The notes below the pieces were generated by a model. The model did no database searches. It was given only the letters and a program-made list of their open reading frames with translations, and was not told the DNA's origin. A DNA stretch of 64,000 nt, from the NCBI RefSeq assembly GCF_000146165.2, contig NC_004347.2, positions 2,356,001 to 2,420,000 on the forward strand, written 5' to 3'. The translations under genes and the position numbers were made by a program. This DNA comes from Shewanella oneidensis MR-1 (GTDB taxonomy: Bacteria; Pseudomonadota; Gammaproteobacteria; Enterobacterales; Shewanellaceae). Shown here one piece after another: positions 19,454 through 29,076 of the stretch; position 1 is the first letter of the stretch, and each line of letters begins with the position of its first letter.

Positions 19454-19485
19454 AAAAGGCCAGTGATAATATCACTGGCCTTTTT
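19454..19485. terminator. Bidirectional terminator
   Basis: AAAAGGCCAGTGAT / ATCACTGGCCTTTTT, 3-nt loop, between convergent lolE and suhB. Confidence 0.95.
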
Positions 19486-19509
19486 GGTCTTGTTTTGCGC
19501 TAAAGGTGA

Positions 19510-20313
19510 TTAACGCTTTAAGCCTTCGTTTAGTAAAGGACGCATGGTTTTTACTAATTCGGTAGTCACTTTCGGAGAACCCGCAACGATATTGCCAGAG
19601 ATCAAGTAGTTATGACCGCCAGTAAAGTCAGTGACTGTGCCACCCGCTTCACGACATAACAGATCGCCAGCAGCGATATCCCATGGCTTTAAGCCAATTT
19701 CAAAGAAACCGTCTAAACGGCCTGCGGCCACATAGGCTAAATCTAATGCTGCAGAACCCGTGCGACGTAAGTCTGAACAATGACCAAACACTTCGCCGAA
19801 AATGGCCATATAGGTTTCGGTATGTTGACGGGCTTTAAATGGAAAACCTGTCCCGATAATGGTTGGTGCTAGTTCATTTACATTGGTCACGCGAATGCGG
19901 AAATCGTTTAATTTGGCGCCTTTACCACGGATAGCGGTAAATAATTCTTCACGAACTGGATCATATACAACGGCAACTTCAGTTTTGCCTTTGTATTGGA
20001 GCGCGATAGAAACCGCGAAGTGGGGAATGCCTCTAACAAAGTTGTTAGTGCCATCCAGAGGATCGACTATCCAAATATAGTCTTTGTTTTCACCGCGGTT
20101 TTCGCCTTTCTCTTCACCCACGATAGTGTGATCAGGGTAAGATTTACGAATTTGATAGGTAATAGCGGCTTCTGCTTCCTTGTCTACACTGGTAACAAAA
20201 TCGTTGATACCTTTAGCACTGACTTCAACTCGGTCAAGTTCAGTGTAGGCACGCATAATAGTTTGGCCGGCCGCGCGGGCAGCGCGAACAGCAATCGTCA
20301 GCATCGGATGCAT
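19510..20313 (-). CDS. suhB: Inositol-1-monophosphatase family protein SuhB
   Basis: 267 residues; Mg-dependent phosphatase of the inositol monophosphatase superfamily that in E. coli also acts as a subunit of the rRNA transcription antitermination complex. Metal-binding motifs are intact: VGEEKG (first Glu), WIVDPLDGTNNFV, and WDIAAGDLLCREAGG near residue 215. Divergent from trmJ with a 154-bp shared promoter region, the same pairing seen in E. coli between suhB and trmJ. Confidence 0.96.
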   Translation of the reverse strand: MHPMLTIAVRAARAAGQTIMRAYTELDRVEVSAKGINDFVTSVDKEAEAAITYQIRKSYPDHTIVGEEKGENRGENKDYIWIVDPLDGTNNFVRGIPHFAVSIALQYKGKTEVAVVYDPVREELFTAIRGKGAKLNDFRIRVTNVNELAPTIIGTGFPFKARQHTETYMAIFGEVFGHCSDLRRTGSAALDLAYVAAGRLDGFFEIGLKPWDIAAGDLLCREAGGTVTDFTGGHNYLISGNIVAGSPKVTTELVKTMRPLLNEGLKR

Positions 20314-20467
20314 TGCAATCCCCTGGATGTTAAAGAACGTTAAAAATAGCGGGCGGCATTATACTCGATTTGAATGTTATATCAAATACCGATTTTCATA
20401 TAAGCATTCGCGTACGCCTGTGATAGTATTCGCTCCCTGTGTTTTATGAATTAAATTAAGTCGTTTC

Positions 20468-21193
20468 ATGCTAAGTAATATTCGGGTGATTTTAGTGGGG
20501 ACATCGCACCCCGGCAATATTGGCTCAACCGCCAGAGCGATGAAAACGATGGGGTTATCTACCCTGTATCTTGCGGAGCCAAGATGTGAAGTTGATGGCC
20601 AATCTATCGCCTTAGCAGCAGGTGCTTCGGACATTTTAAAGCATCTGGTGAAAGTGGACTCCTTACAAGAGGCGATTGCCGATTGTAGCTTGGTGATTGC
20701 GACCAGTGCTCGTAGCCGTACTTTAGACTGGCCCATGCTCGAACCTCGCGAGGCGGGACAAAAGTTGGTTACAGAAGGGATAACTGGGCCAGTTGCTATT
20801 GTGTTTGGCCGTGAAAATCATGGGTTAACCAATGAAGAATTGCAGCAGTGTACTTATCATGTTGCGATCCCTGCCAACCCAGAATACAGCTCATTAAACT
20901 TGGCGCAGGCTGTGCAAATCATTTGTTACGAGACGCGGGTAGCGCATTTGGCTCAAATGGAAGCACCGCAAGCGGTTGAAGAATATCCCCTATCTGCCGA
21001 TCTCGAGCGTTTCTTCGTTCATCTGGAAAGCACCTTATCATCGACTGGCTTTATTATTAAAAACCATCCAGGTCAAGTGATGACGAAGCTTCGCCGAATG
21101 TTTAGCCGTGCACGTATCGAAAGCCAAGAGATGAATATTCTTCGGGGAATTTTGACCTCGATTGATAAAGTGGTGGGTAATAAACAAAAATAG
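20468..21193 (+). CDS. trmJ: tRNA (cytidine/uridine-32-2'-O)-methyltransferase TrmJ
   Basis: SPOUT-class enzyme that methylates the 2'-O of nucleotide 32 in the tRNA anticodon loop using SAM. The 241-residue length is normal. Conserved SPOUT pieces are present: N-terminal [36 protein letters not shown] and the trefoil-knot segment [16 protein letters not shown]. The C-terminal helical extension (about 165-241) is typical of TrmJ. It is 46 bases upstream of cysE, as in the E. coli suhB/trmJ neighbourhood leading to isc. Confidence 0.95.
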   Translation: MLSNIRVILVGTSHPGNIGSTARAMKTMGLSTLYLAEPRCEVDGQSIALAAGASDILKHLVKVDSLQEAIADCSLVIATSARSRTLDWPMLEPREAGQKLVTEGITGPVAIVFGRENHGLTNEELQQCTYHVAIPANPEYSSLNLAQAVQIICYETRVAHLAQMEAPQAVEEYPLSADLERFFVHLESTLSSTGFIIKNHPGQVMTKLRRMFSRARIESQEMNILRGILTSIDKVVGNKQK

Positions 21194-21239
21194 ACAAAGC
21201 ATAACTTGGCATATAACGTTAATCGCGAAGGATTGAGTA

Positions 21240-22061
21240 ATGGGTGTGATAGCTAGGCTAAAAGAAGACATTGAATCTATATATCACCGTGATCCCGCGG
21301 CGCGCAGCGCCTTTGAGATCTTGGTCAACTATCCCGGAATGCATGCCATTTGGTTGCATCGGATAAGCCATAAATTATGGAAGCGTGATTGGCGTTTAAT
21401 GGCTCGCTGTTTATCCACGTTTTCGCGCTGGCTGACGGGCGTTGAGATCCATCCTGGTGCCACCATCGGTAATCGTTTTTTTATTGACCATGGTATGGGC
21501 GTGGTAATCGGTGAAACGGCTGAGATTGGCGATGATTGTACTTTGTATCACGGTGTGACACTCGGTGGAACCACATGGCAAGCTGGTAAGCGACATCCTA
21601 CACTGGGTAATAACGTCGTTGTTGGTGCAGGCGCTAAAATCTTAGGCCCTATCACCATGCATGATGGGGCTCGTGTAGGTTCAAATTCTGTTGTAGTAAA
21701 AGATGTGCCTAAGGATACGACTGTGGTCGGTATTCCTGGGCGTGTGGTGGCCACACCATCACCACAATCGAAAGAAAAATCCGAGCGTCGAAGTGCCATG
21801 GCCAAAAAATATGGTTTCGATGCTTACGCAGTATCACCTGATAATCCAGATCCGGTTGCGAACGCGATCGGTCAAATGCTGGATCATATGCATCTAATGG
21901 ATTCAAAGGTGCAGGAGTTGTGTCAAGCCATCCAGCGTTTAGGCGGCGATGTATGCACCGAAAGATTGCCTGAGCTGAATGTCGGCGATTTTAACGATGT
22001 TGAAAAGGCGGCTGCTGATAAGCGCCAAAGTGCGCTAGACGAGTTTGACCCAAGTATTTAG
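21240..22061 (+). CDS. cysE: Serine O-acetyltransferase
   Basis: Transfers acetyl from acetyl-CoA to L-serine, the first step of cysteine synthesis. 273 residues: a helical N-terminal region and a left-handed beta-helix built from hexapeptide repeats (about 70-165), with the conserved catalytic segment [18 protein letters not shown] and [11 protein letters not shown]. The last ~90 residues form a tail longer than usual for a compact CysE of this class. An AAGGA ribosome binding site precedes the ATG. Its position just before iscR links cysteine supply to Fe-S assembly. Confidence 0.94.
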   Translation: MGVIARLKEDIESIYHRDPAARSAFEILVNYPGMHAIWLHRISHKLWKRDWRLMARCLSTFSRWLTGVEIHPGATIGNRFFIDHGMGVVIGETAEIGDDCTLYHGVTLGGTTWQAGKRHPTLGNNVVVGAGAKILGPITMHDGARVGSNSVVVKDVPKDTTVVGIPGRVVATPSPQSKEKSERRSAMAKKYGFDAYAVSPDNPDPVANAIGQMLDHMHLMDSKVQELCQAIQRLGGDVCTERLPELNVGDFNDVEKAAADKRQSALDEFDPSI

Positions 22062-22324
22062 TCCTGAAAAGAGCAGAGTGGATGCGATTGATTCTAGAGC
22101 GTAGCCACTCTGCAACCCCGTTTTTATCTAGATACACATCTCCAGTTGCACAGCTTTTGAACACTTCGGACATGTGTTCTCTGCTTTCATTTCAAGATAG
22201 TGCGTTAGATCCCGATATCTGGCCGATTTGGCTGATTAATTGCCCTTCTGGCATTGAATCTTTGGACAGAAAAAGGTTAAATACCCCACCAAGATTAAAG
22301 GGTATTGGTCGACTGCACACGTAA
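22062..22324 (+). other. cysE 3' region with weak terminator-like hairpin
   Basis: GCAGAGTGG (22073-22081) pairs with CCACTCTGC (22104-22112), followed a few bases later by GTTTTTA; a poor terminator with a long loop. An open frame across the rest has no ribosome binding site or recognisable product. The iscR promoter region follows. Confidence 0.4.
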
Positions 22325-22374
22325 ATACTTGAGTGATTTACTAGGTTTTATACTTGACTGATTTACTCGGGTAT
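22325..22374 (+). promoter_or_regulatory. Two abutting type-1 IscR binding sites
   Basis: Two 25-bp sites lie head to tail with no gap (22325-22349 and 22350-22374). Each starts ATACTTGA and has GATTTACT at its centre; the second fits the type-1 IscR consensus (ATA, YYGACT, WWW, YAGTC-like, STAT) with one mismatch, the first is weaker on its right side. They sit 41-90 bp before the iscR start, where holo-IscR would block its own promoter. Confidence 0.8.
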
Positions 22375-22414
22375 GTTGAAATAGCTCCATACCTGTACGG
22401 GAGCTATGGTAGTT

Positions 22415-22876
22415 ATGAAACTTACATCTAAAGGTCGTTATGCAGTAACCGCAATGCTCGATGTGGCTATCCACTCGGCTTCGGGACCGGTTCCCTTAGC
22501 GGATATCTCTGAAAGACAAGGGATTTCGCTTTCCTATCTGGAACAACTCTTCGCAAAGTTACGCAAACATGGCCTCGTGGCCAGTGTCAGAGGCCCTGGT
22601 GGTGGTTACCGCTTAGGCTTAGAAGCAAATGATATTTCTGTTGGCATGGTTGTTCATGCAGTTGACGAGTCTGTCGATGCGACTCGTTGTCAAGGATTAG
22701 GCAATTGTCAGAGTGGAACTCGCTGCTTAACGCACTCGCTTTGGGGCGATTTAAGCAAACAAATTTCAGATTTTTTAGATGGTATCAGTCTTGCTGGATT
22801 AATGCAGAAACGAGATGTGCAGTTTATCTCACTTAAGCAAGACACTATGCAAAAGGAACAAAGAGTCATCTTGTAG
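22415..22876 (+). CDS. iscR: Fe-S cluster regulator IscR
   Basis: Rrf2-family transcription factor that binds a [2Fe-2S] cluster and represses the isc operon when clusters are plentiful. Start set at the ATG at 22415 ([15 protein letters not shown]) by alignment with IscR; another ATG three codons upstream at 22406 is too close to the GGGAG site. The winged helix (about 1-60, [20 protein letters not shown]) and the three cluster cysteines ([19 protein letters not shown]) are present. 153 residues, close to the usual ~160. Confidence 0.95.
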   Translation: MKLTSKGRYAVTAMLDVAIHSASGPVPLADISERQGISLSYLEQLFAKLRKHGLVASVRGPGGGYRLGLEANDISVGMVVHAVDESVDATRCQGLGNCQSGTRCLTHSLWGDLSKQISDFLDGISLAGLMQKRDVQFISLKQDTMQKEQRVIL

Positions 22877-22954
22877 GCTTTTTGTTATACGATAAAAACT
22901 ATTTTTGTACGTTGTATGTAGCCTCGGCAGAGACTGCTAAGTACGGAGTGTGTT

Positions 22955-24169
22955 ATGAAGCTTCCTATCTATTTAGATTATGCCGCCACCACGCCAGTCG
23001 ATCCGCGAGTCGCGGAAAAAATGTTCCAATACATGACGATGGATGGCATCTTTGGTAACCCAGCATCACGTTCTCACCGTTATGGCTGGCAAGCTGAAGA
23101 AGCGGTAGATGTTGCTCGCAATCAAGTGGCAGATCTTATCAATGCTGATCACCGTGAAATCGTGTTTACCTCAGGTGCAACTGAGTCGAACAACCTCGCT
23201 ATCAAAGGCGTAGCACATTTCTATAAAAAGAAAGGCAAGCACATAATCACCAGCAAGACTGAACATAAAGCTGTGCTCGATACTTGTCGTCAGCTTGAAC
23301 GTGAAGGTTTTGAAGTCACCTATTTAGAACCAGAATCTAACGGCATTATCCCGATGGCGCGTTTAGAAGCGGCGATGCGTGACGATACTATTCTCGTCAG
23401 TATCATGCATGTGAATAACGAAATTGGTGTGATCCACGATATCGATGCCATTGGTGAATTATGCCGCTCTAAAGGCATTATTTTTCATATGGATGCGGCG
23501 CAAAGCGCTGGTAAATTACCGATTGATGTTCAAGCCACTAAGGTTGATCTGATCTCCATTTCTGGCCACAAAATGTATGGCCCCAAAGGGATTGGTGCAC
23601 TGTATGTTCGCCGTAAACCTCGCATTCGTTTAGAAGCGCAAATGCATGGCGGTGGGCATGAACGCGGTATGCGTAGCGGTACTCTGCCAACTCACCAAAT
23701 CGTCGGTTTAGGTGAGGCATCTGCGATTGCTAAAGCTGAAATGGCAACAGATAACGTACGTATTGCAAAACTGCGTGACAAGTTATGGAATGGCATCAAG
23801 CACATTGAAGAAACCTATGTGAACGGTGATATGAATCAGCGCACGAGCGGTAGTCTTAACGTCAGCTTCAACTATGTTGAAGGTGAGTCGCTGATGATGG
23901 CATTAAAAGATTTAGCCGTTTCATCGGGTTCGGCTTGTACATCAGCCAGTTTAGAGCCTAGCTATGTGTTACGTGCACTTGGCCTAAATGATGAAATGGC
24001 CCATAGCTCAATTCGTTTCTCTATCGGCCGTTTTACGACCGAAGAAGAAATCGACCACGCTATCGAAGTTATTACTCAATCTATTGATAAATTAAGAGAA
24101 ATGTCCCCATTGTGGGAGATGTTCAAAGATGGCATTGACCTGAATCAGGTGCAGTGGGCTCATCATTAA
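22955..24169 (+). CDS. iscS: Cysteine desulfurase
   Basis: PLP enzyme that takes sulfur from L-cysteine and donates it to IscU (and to tRNA thiolation). 404 residues, the normal IscS length. The PLP lysine lies in [19 protein letters not shown] and the persulfide-forming cysteine in [21 protein letters not shown] on the mobile loop. Second gene of the operon, 78 bases after iscR; ribosome binding site GGAGTG. Confidence 0.97.
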   Translation: MKLPIYLDYAATTPVDPRVAEKMFQYMTMDGIFGNPASRSHRYGWQAEEAVDVARNQVADLINADHREIVFTSGATESNNLAIKGVAHFYKKKGKHIITSKTEHKAVLDTCRQLEREGFEVTYLEPESNGIIPMARLEAAMRDDTILVSIMHVNNEIGVIHDIDAIGELCRSKGIIFHMDAAQSAGKLPIDVQATKVDLISISGHKMYGPKGIGALYVRRKPRIRLEAQMHGGGHERGMRSGTLPTHQIVGLGEASAIAKAEMATDNVRIAKLRDKLWNGIKHIEETYVNGDMNQRTSGSLNVSFNYVEGESLMMALKDLAVSSGSACTSASLEPSYVLRALGLNDEMAHSSIRFSIGRFTTEEEIDHAIEVITQSIDKLREMSPLWEMFKDGIDLNQVQWAHH

Positions 24170-24206
24170 TTCGACCAATTACAATAGATAATTTTGGAGC
24201 AGTATC

Positions 24207-24590
24207 ATGGCTTACAGTGAAAAAGTGATAGATCATTACGAGAACCCACGTAACGTTGGTTCTTTTGATAAAAACGATCCTTCAGTCGTAACCGGTATGG
24301 TGGGAGCACCAGCTTGCGGTGACGTGATGAAGTTACAGCTTAAAATCGGCGCTGACGGCATTATCGAAGATGCTAAGTTCAAAACCTATGGTTGTGGTAG
24401 TGCGATTGCATCTAGCTCACTGGTGACTGAATGGGTTAAAGGCAAGACGATTGAGCAAGCTGCAGCGATCAAAAACACTGATATTGCTGAAGAATTAGCT
24501 CTGCCACCCGTAAAAATCCATTGTTCTATTTTGGCTGAAGATGCCATTAAAGCGGCGATTGACGAGTACAAATCTAAACAAGCTAAGTAA
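24207..24590 (+). CDS. iscU: Fe-S cluster scaffold IscU
   Basis: Scaffold on which [2Fe-2S] and [4Fe-4S] clusters are built. 127 residues with the three cluster cysteines ([35 protein letters not shown]) and the LPPVK motif recognised by HscA (seen as LPPVKIHC). Located between iscS and iscA as in other proteobacteria; TTGGAG precedes the ATG. Confidence 0.97.
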   Translation: MAYSEKVIDHYENPRNVGSFDKNDPSVVTGMVGAPACGDVMKLQLKIGADGIIEDAKFKTYGCGSAIASSSLVTEWVKGKTIEQAAAIKNTDIAEELALPPVKIHCSILAEDAIKAAIDEYKSKQAK

Positions 24591-24604
24591 CATCTGGAGT
24601 TAAG

Positions 24605-24928
24605 ATGGCAATTACAATGACCCCAGCGGCAACTGAACGCGTCAGGTCTTTCTTAGCAAATCGAGGCAAGGGCATTGGTCTGCGTCTCGGCTTAAAGACG
24701 TCAGGCTGTTCAGGTATGGCTTATGTGCTTGAGTTTGTTGATGCGCTGAACGATGACGATGAAGTTTATGATATTGATGGTGTAAAAATCATTATTGATG
24801 CCAAAAGCTTTATCTATCTTCAGGGCATTGAGTTGGATTTTGTTAAAGAAGGCCTGAACGAAGGTTTCCAATTTAACAATCCTAACGCAAAAGGTGAGTG
24901 CGGTTGCGGTGAGAGTTTCACTGTTTAA
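24605..24928 (+). CDS. iscA: A-type Fe-S carrier IscA
   Basis: 107-residue A-type carrier that accepts or delivers Fe-S clusters or iron. Conserved cysteines are in [15 protein letters not shown] and the C-terminal ECGCGESF pair. It begins 14 bases after iscU and is followed by hscB after another 15, so one transcript is certain. Confidence 0.96.
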   Translation: MAITMTPAATERVRSFLANRGKGIGLRLGLKTSGCSGMAYVLEFVDALNDDDEVYDIDGVKIIIDAKSFIYLQGIELDFVKEGLNEGFQFNNPNAKGECGCGESFTV

Positions 24929-24943
24929 TTGCCGAATTGACGC

Positions 24944-25468
24944 ATGAATTATTTCGAGCTGTTTAAATTTCCCCCTACCTTCGATATTGACACCGCAGTG
25001 CTTGCAGATCGCTACCGCGAGCTGCAACGGGCGGTGCATCCCGATAAGTTTGCCAATGATACCGAGCAACAACGGTTGCTATCGGTGCAACGTACTGCGC
25101 AAGTCAATGATGGTTATCAAACTCTCAAAGATCCCATCCGCCGTGCTGAGCATATGCTCTCACTGCGTGGTATTGATTTAAGCCATGAAACCACGACGGT
25201 GAAAGATACTGCATTTTTAATGCAGCAGATGGAATGGCGTGAAGCATTAGAAGATATCCGTGAGAGCATCGATCATCAAGCCATTATTAATGAACTGTAC
25301 GATTCTTTTGCGGCTTACCGTCTAAAATTGACTAAATTATTGGCCGCACAACTCAGCAGTGGCAGCGACGAAGATGCCTTGTTAGCGGCAGATCAAGTAC
25401 GCAAACTTAAATTTATGGCAAAATTACAGGATGAGCTGACGCGTATCGAAGACGCTTTGCTAGATTAA
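24944..25468 (+). CDS. hscB: Co-chaperone HscB
   Basis: J-domain co-chaperone that brings IscU to HscA and stimulates its ATPase. 174 residues: N-terminal J domain (about 1-75) with the HPD motif in [10 protein letters not shown], then the C-terminal three-helix bundle (about 85-170) that binds IscU. Fourth position downstream in the isc operon. Confidence 0.96.
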   Translation: MNYFELFKFPPTFDIDTAVLADRYRELQRAVHPDKFANDTEQQRLLSVQRTAQVNDGYQTLKDPIRRAEHMLSLRGIDLSHETTTVKDTAFLMQQMEWREALEDIRESIDHQAIINELYDSFAAYRLKLTKLLAAQLSSGSDEDALLAADQVRKLKFMAKLQDELTRIEDALLD

Positions 25469-25535
25469 TTTTCCCTATTGCAGTTATTTTGCCGATTCCG
25501 ATTGATTTGAGTCGGCGTTACTAAGTTGGATACAT

Positions 25536-27398
25536 ATGGCCCTTTTGCAGATTGCTGAGCCCGGACAAAGCGCCGCGCCGCACCAACATAGACTTGCCGT
25601 TGGCATCGATTTAGGTACAACTAATTCTCTTGTGGCCGCTGTACGCAGTGGCGTAACGGCGACCTTGCCCGATGAAAACGGCCAGCATTCTTTACCTTCG
25701 ATAGTCCGTTACACTCAAGAGGGCATTGAAGTAGGTTATGTTGCGGCCATGAGTTCAGCACAGGATCCTAAAAATACTATCGTTTCGGTCAAACGTTTTA
25801 TGGGACGTAGTCTTACGGATATCCAATCTGGCGAGCAATCTTTCCCATATCAATTTGAAGCCAGTGAAAATGGTTTACCGCTGTTTGTCACGCCGCAAGG
25901 TTTAGTGAATCCGGTGCAAGTTTCTGCTGAAATTTTACGTCCCTTGATTGAGCGCGCCGAGAAAACTCTGGGTGGCGAGCTACAAGGCGCGGTGATAACT
26001 GTGCCAGCTTATTTCGATGATGCCCAGCGTCAGGGCACTAAGGATGCGGCGTCTTTATTGGGTGTAAAGGTTTTACGCTTATTAAATGAACCAACCGCAG
26101 CAGCGATTGCCTATGGCTTAGACTCTAAGCAAGAAGGCGTGATCGCTATTTACGATCTCGGTGGCGGAACCTTTGATATTTCTATTTTGCGTTTAAATCG
26201 CGGCGTATTCGAAGTGCTCGCTACCGGGGGCGATTCTGCGCTCGGTGGTGATGATTTTGACCATCTTTTACAAGCACATATGCTGCAAGTATGGCAACTG
26301 ACGGATATCGACTCTCAGTTAAGCCGCCAGCTATTGATAGAGGCTCGCCGGGTAAAAGAAGCTTTAACCTATGCCAGTGACACTGAGGCGAGTCTTACCC
26401 TTGCCGATGGTTCGGTGCTCAAGCAAGTGGTTACTAAGGCGCAATTTGAGGGCCTCATCGCTGCGCTTGTGAAGAAAACCATCGCAAGTTGTCGCCGCAC
26501 ATTACGTGATGCGGGAGTGACCGCTGATGAAGTGCTTGAAACCGTCATGGTTGGTGGTTCCACCCGCGTGCCATTAGTGCGTGAACAAGTTGAAGCCTTT
26601 TTTGGTAAAGCGCCATTAACCTCAATCGATCCTGACCGTGTTGTCGCCATTGGCGCGGCGATCCAGGCCGATATTTTGGTAGGTAATAAACCTGAGTCTG
26701 AGCTATTACTGCTGGATGTGATCCCACTATCATTAGGGATTGAAACCATGGGCGGTTTAGTGGAAAAAGTCGTCTCTCGTAACACGACTATCCCCGTGGC
26801 CCGTGCTCAAGAGTTTACCACCTTTAAGGATGGGCAAACGGCTATGGCGTTCCATGTGGTGCAGGGCGAGCGCGAGCTAGTCGATGATTGTCGCTCTTTA
26901 GCACGCTTCACCTTAAAGGGTATTCCACCGTTAGCGGCAGGTGCCGCCCATATTCGGGTGACCTTCCAAGTGGATGCCGATGGATTATTAAGCGTCACTG
27001 CCATGGAGAAATCCACGGGTGTTCAATCCAGTATTCAAGTTAAACCATCCTTTGGCTTATCAGATAGTGAGATTGCGACCATGCTTAAAGATTCGATGAA
27101 GCATGCTAAGGAAGATATCGGCCGGCGTATGCTGGCTGAGCAGCAAGTTGAAGCGGCGAGGGTGCTTGAGTCCTTGAATGCGGCGCTCTCAAAAGATGGT
27201 GACTTACTAACAAGTGATGAGCGTCAGCAAATAGATACTGTGATGGCAGAGCTGGTTCAAGTCGCCGGTAGTGATGATGCAGATACAATTAAAAAAGCGA
27301 TCGAAATACTTGATGAACATACTCAAGATTTTGCTGCAAAACGTATGGATAATTCTATTCGAGTGGCCTTTAAAGGTCAGTCAATTGACAAGATATAG
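25536..27398 (+). CDS. hscA: Fe-S assembly chaperone HscA
   Basis: Specialised Hsp70 that helps release clusters from IscU. 620 residues: ATPase domain (about 18-385) with [26 protein letters not shown] and the VGGSTRVP phosphate motif; substrate domain (about 390-500) and C-terminal helical lid. The short N-terminal extension before the ATPase domain is typical of HscA rather than DnaK. Six bases separate its stop from fdx. Confidence 0.97.
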   Translation: MALLQIAEPGQSAAPHQHRLAVGIDLGTTNSLVAAVRSGVTATLPDENGQHSLPSIVRYTQEGIEVGYVAAMSSAQDPKNTIVSVKRFMGRSLTDIQSGEQSFPYQFEASENGLPLFVTPQGLVNPVQVSAEILRPLIERAEKTLGGELQGAVITVPAYFDDAQRQGTKDAASLLGVKVLRLLNEPTAAAIAYGLDSKQEGVIAIYDLGGGTFDISILRLNRGVFEVLATGGDSALGGDDFDHLLQAHMLQVWQLTDIDSQLSRQLLIEARRVKEALTYASDTEASLTLADGSVLKQVVTKAQFEGLIAALVKKTIASCRRTLRDAGVTADEVLETVMVGGSTRVPLVREQVEAFFGKAPLTSIDPDRVVAIGAAIQADILVGNKPESELLLLDVIPLSLGIETMGGLVEKVVSRNTTIPVARAQEFTTFKDGQTAMAFHVVQGERELVDDCRSLARFTLKGIPPLAAGAAHIRVTFQVDADGLLSVTAMEKSTGVQSSIQVKPSFGLSDSEIATMLKDSMKHAKEDIGRRMLAEQQVEAARVLESLNAALSKDGDLLTSDERQQIDTVMAELVQVAGSDDADTIKKAIEILDEHTQDFAAKRMDNSIRVAFKGQSIDKI

Positions 27399-27406
27399 GT
27401 GATGTG

Positions 27407-27742
27407 ATGCCCCAGTTAGTGTTTCTTCCCCATGCTGAGTTGTGTCCCGATGGCGCAGTGTTGGAAGCCAAAGTAGGTGAAATGATTCTCGATGTGGCGC
27501 TGCGCAATGGCATCAATATCGAGCATGCTTGTGAAAAATCCTGTGCTTGCACTACATGCCATTGTATTGTGCGTGAAGGATTTGATGAACTAGAGCCAAG
27601 TGATGAACTTGAAGACGATATGCTTGATAAAGCTTGGGGACTTGAGCCTGAGAGCCGCTTATCCTGTCAGGCCAAAGTCGTCGATAGCGATCTGGTGATT
27701 GAAATTCCTAAGTATACAGTCAATATGGTGAGCGAGGGTTAA
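27407..27742 (+). CDS. fdx: [2Fe-2S] ferredoxin, ISC type
   Basis: Adrenodoxin-type ferredoxin that supplies electrons for cluster assembly. 111 residues from the ATG at 27407 (MPQLVFLPHAELCPDG), preceded by AGGTGA; a GTG immediately upstream is the alternative. Cluster cysteines: C-x5-C-x2-C in ACEKSCACTTCHC and the distal LSCQAK. Ends the contiguous isc operon; a terminator follows. Confidence 0.96.
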   Translation: MPQLVFLPHAELCPDGAVLEAKVGEMILDVALRNGINIEHACEKSCACTTCHCIVREGFDELEPSDELEDDMLDKAWGLEPESRLSCQAKVVDSDLVIEIPKYTVNMVSEG

Positions 27743-27762
27743 TCAACTCAAGCTAGCTATAT

Positions 27763-27800
27763 CGCCAAAAACCAGTCTTTGTGACTGGTTTTTGGCTTCT
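27763..27800 (+). terminator. Terminator after fdx
   Basis: GCCAAAAACCAGT / ACTGGTTTTTGGC stem with 7-nt loop, 20 bases after the fdx stop; separates the isc operon from rimK. Confidence 0.75.
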
Positions 27801-27897
27801 AGCGCCCAGCATTTGCGCAAGCGATAATAGCCATGATTGATTTATCCCTAAGCAAGCGTATTATGCGCTCAAAATGTAATGGTTGTCGGAGACCAGA

Positions 27898-28797
27898 ATG
27901 AGAATCGCGATCTTATCGCAAGGGCCTGAGCTATATTCCACAAAGCGACTCGTTGAGGCTGCGACATTACGTGGTCACGAAGTTAAAGTGATCAACCCGC
28001 TTGAATGTTACATGAACATCAATATGCGCCAATCGAGCATTCATATAGGTGGTGAAGAATTACCGCCTTTTGATGCGGTGATCCCACGTATCGGCGCATC
28101 AATTACCTTTTATGGCTCTGCGGTGCTGCGCCAGTTTGAGATGATGGGCGTCTATGCGCTCAATGATTCAGTAGGCATTTCGCGCTCCCGCGATAAGCTG
28201 CGCTCAATGCAATTAATGTCGCGCCGCGGCATTGGCTTACCTATCACGGGCTTTGCGAACAAACCAAGTGATATTCCTGATTTAATTGATATGGTCGGCG
28301 GCGCACCTTTAGTGATTAAATTGCTAGAGGGCACTCAAGGTATTGGTGTGGTGTTGGCTGAAACTCGTAAAGCGGCCGAGAGTGTGATTGAAGCTTTTAT
28401 GGGATTAAAAGCCAACATCATGGTGCAAGAATATATCAAAGAAGCCAATGGTGCCGATATTCGCTGTTTTGTCCTTGGGGATAAAGTGGTCGCTGCGATG
28501 AAGCGTCAAGCCATGCCAGGGGAGTTTCGCTCAAACCTTCATCGTGGTGGTACGGCAAGTTTAGTCAAACTCACGCCAGAAGAACGCTCAGTTGCTATTC
28601 GCGCCGCCAAAACCATGGGCTTAAATGTTGCAGGTGTGGATTTACTGCGCTCAAACCATGGCCCTTTAGTGATGGAAGTGAACTCCTCGCCAGGCCTTGA
28701 AGGTATTGAAGGCGCGACCGCTAAGGATGTCGCTGGGGCCATTATCGAATTTGTTGAAAAAAATGCCCTCAAAACAAAAAAGCCAACTCAAGCCTAA
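27898..28797 (+). CDS. rimK: Ribosomal protein S6 glutamate ligase RimK
   Basis: ATP-grasp ligase that adds glutamate residues to the C-terminus of ribosomal protein S6. 299 residues from the ATG at 27898 ([22 protein letters not shown]), with a GGAGA site upstream; a longer frame starting TTG at 27883 is not needed. ATP-grasp features: [37 protein letters not shown] and the Mg-binding [13 protein letters not shown]. Closely resembles E. coli RimK along its length. It lies between fdx and iscX, an unusual place compared with enterobacteria. Confidence 0.94.
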
Positions 28798-28867
28798 AGT
28801 TGCGCGGTTATTAAGCTAAACTCAGTGTAAATGTACGTAAGCTGCAGTTTGCATCATGGGGAAAAAG

Positions 28868-29065
28868 ATGTCATTAAAGTGGATTGATTCATTAGATATC
28901 GCCTTAGAATTACTCGAGAAGCATTCAGAGGTTGATCCCCGTAAGCTGCATTTTACCGAATTGTATCAGTGGGTATTGGCGCTAGAGGATTTTGGTGATG
29001 ATCCTAAACATTGCAATGAAAAGGTATTAGAAGCCATTCAGCAATGCTGGATTGAAGAAAAGTAG
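28868..29065 (+). CDS. iscX: IscX (YfhJ) Fe-S assembly accessory protein
   Basis: 65-residue acidic protein that binds IscS and ferrous iron and moderates cluster assembly. Start chosen at the ATG at 28868 (MSLKWIDSLDIALEL), with GGGGAAAA just upstream; an ATG four codons earlier overlaps that site. The family signatures are the FTELYQWVLALEDFGDDP segment and a terminal CWIEEK. In enterobacteria it directly follows fdx; here rimK intervenes, so it probably has its own promoter or is read with rimK. An IS256 element lies 19 bases after the stop. Confidence 0.92.
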   Translation: MSLKWIDSLDIALELLEKHSEVDPRKLHFTELYQWVLALEDFGDDPKHCNEKVLEAIQQCWIEEK

Positions 29066-29076
29066 CTTAGGTCAAT

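Noticed and set aside
22082..22324. 80-codon frame between cysE and iscR
   Set aside because: No ribosome binding site, runs through a terminator-like hairpin up to the IscR sites, no family resemblance.
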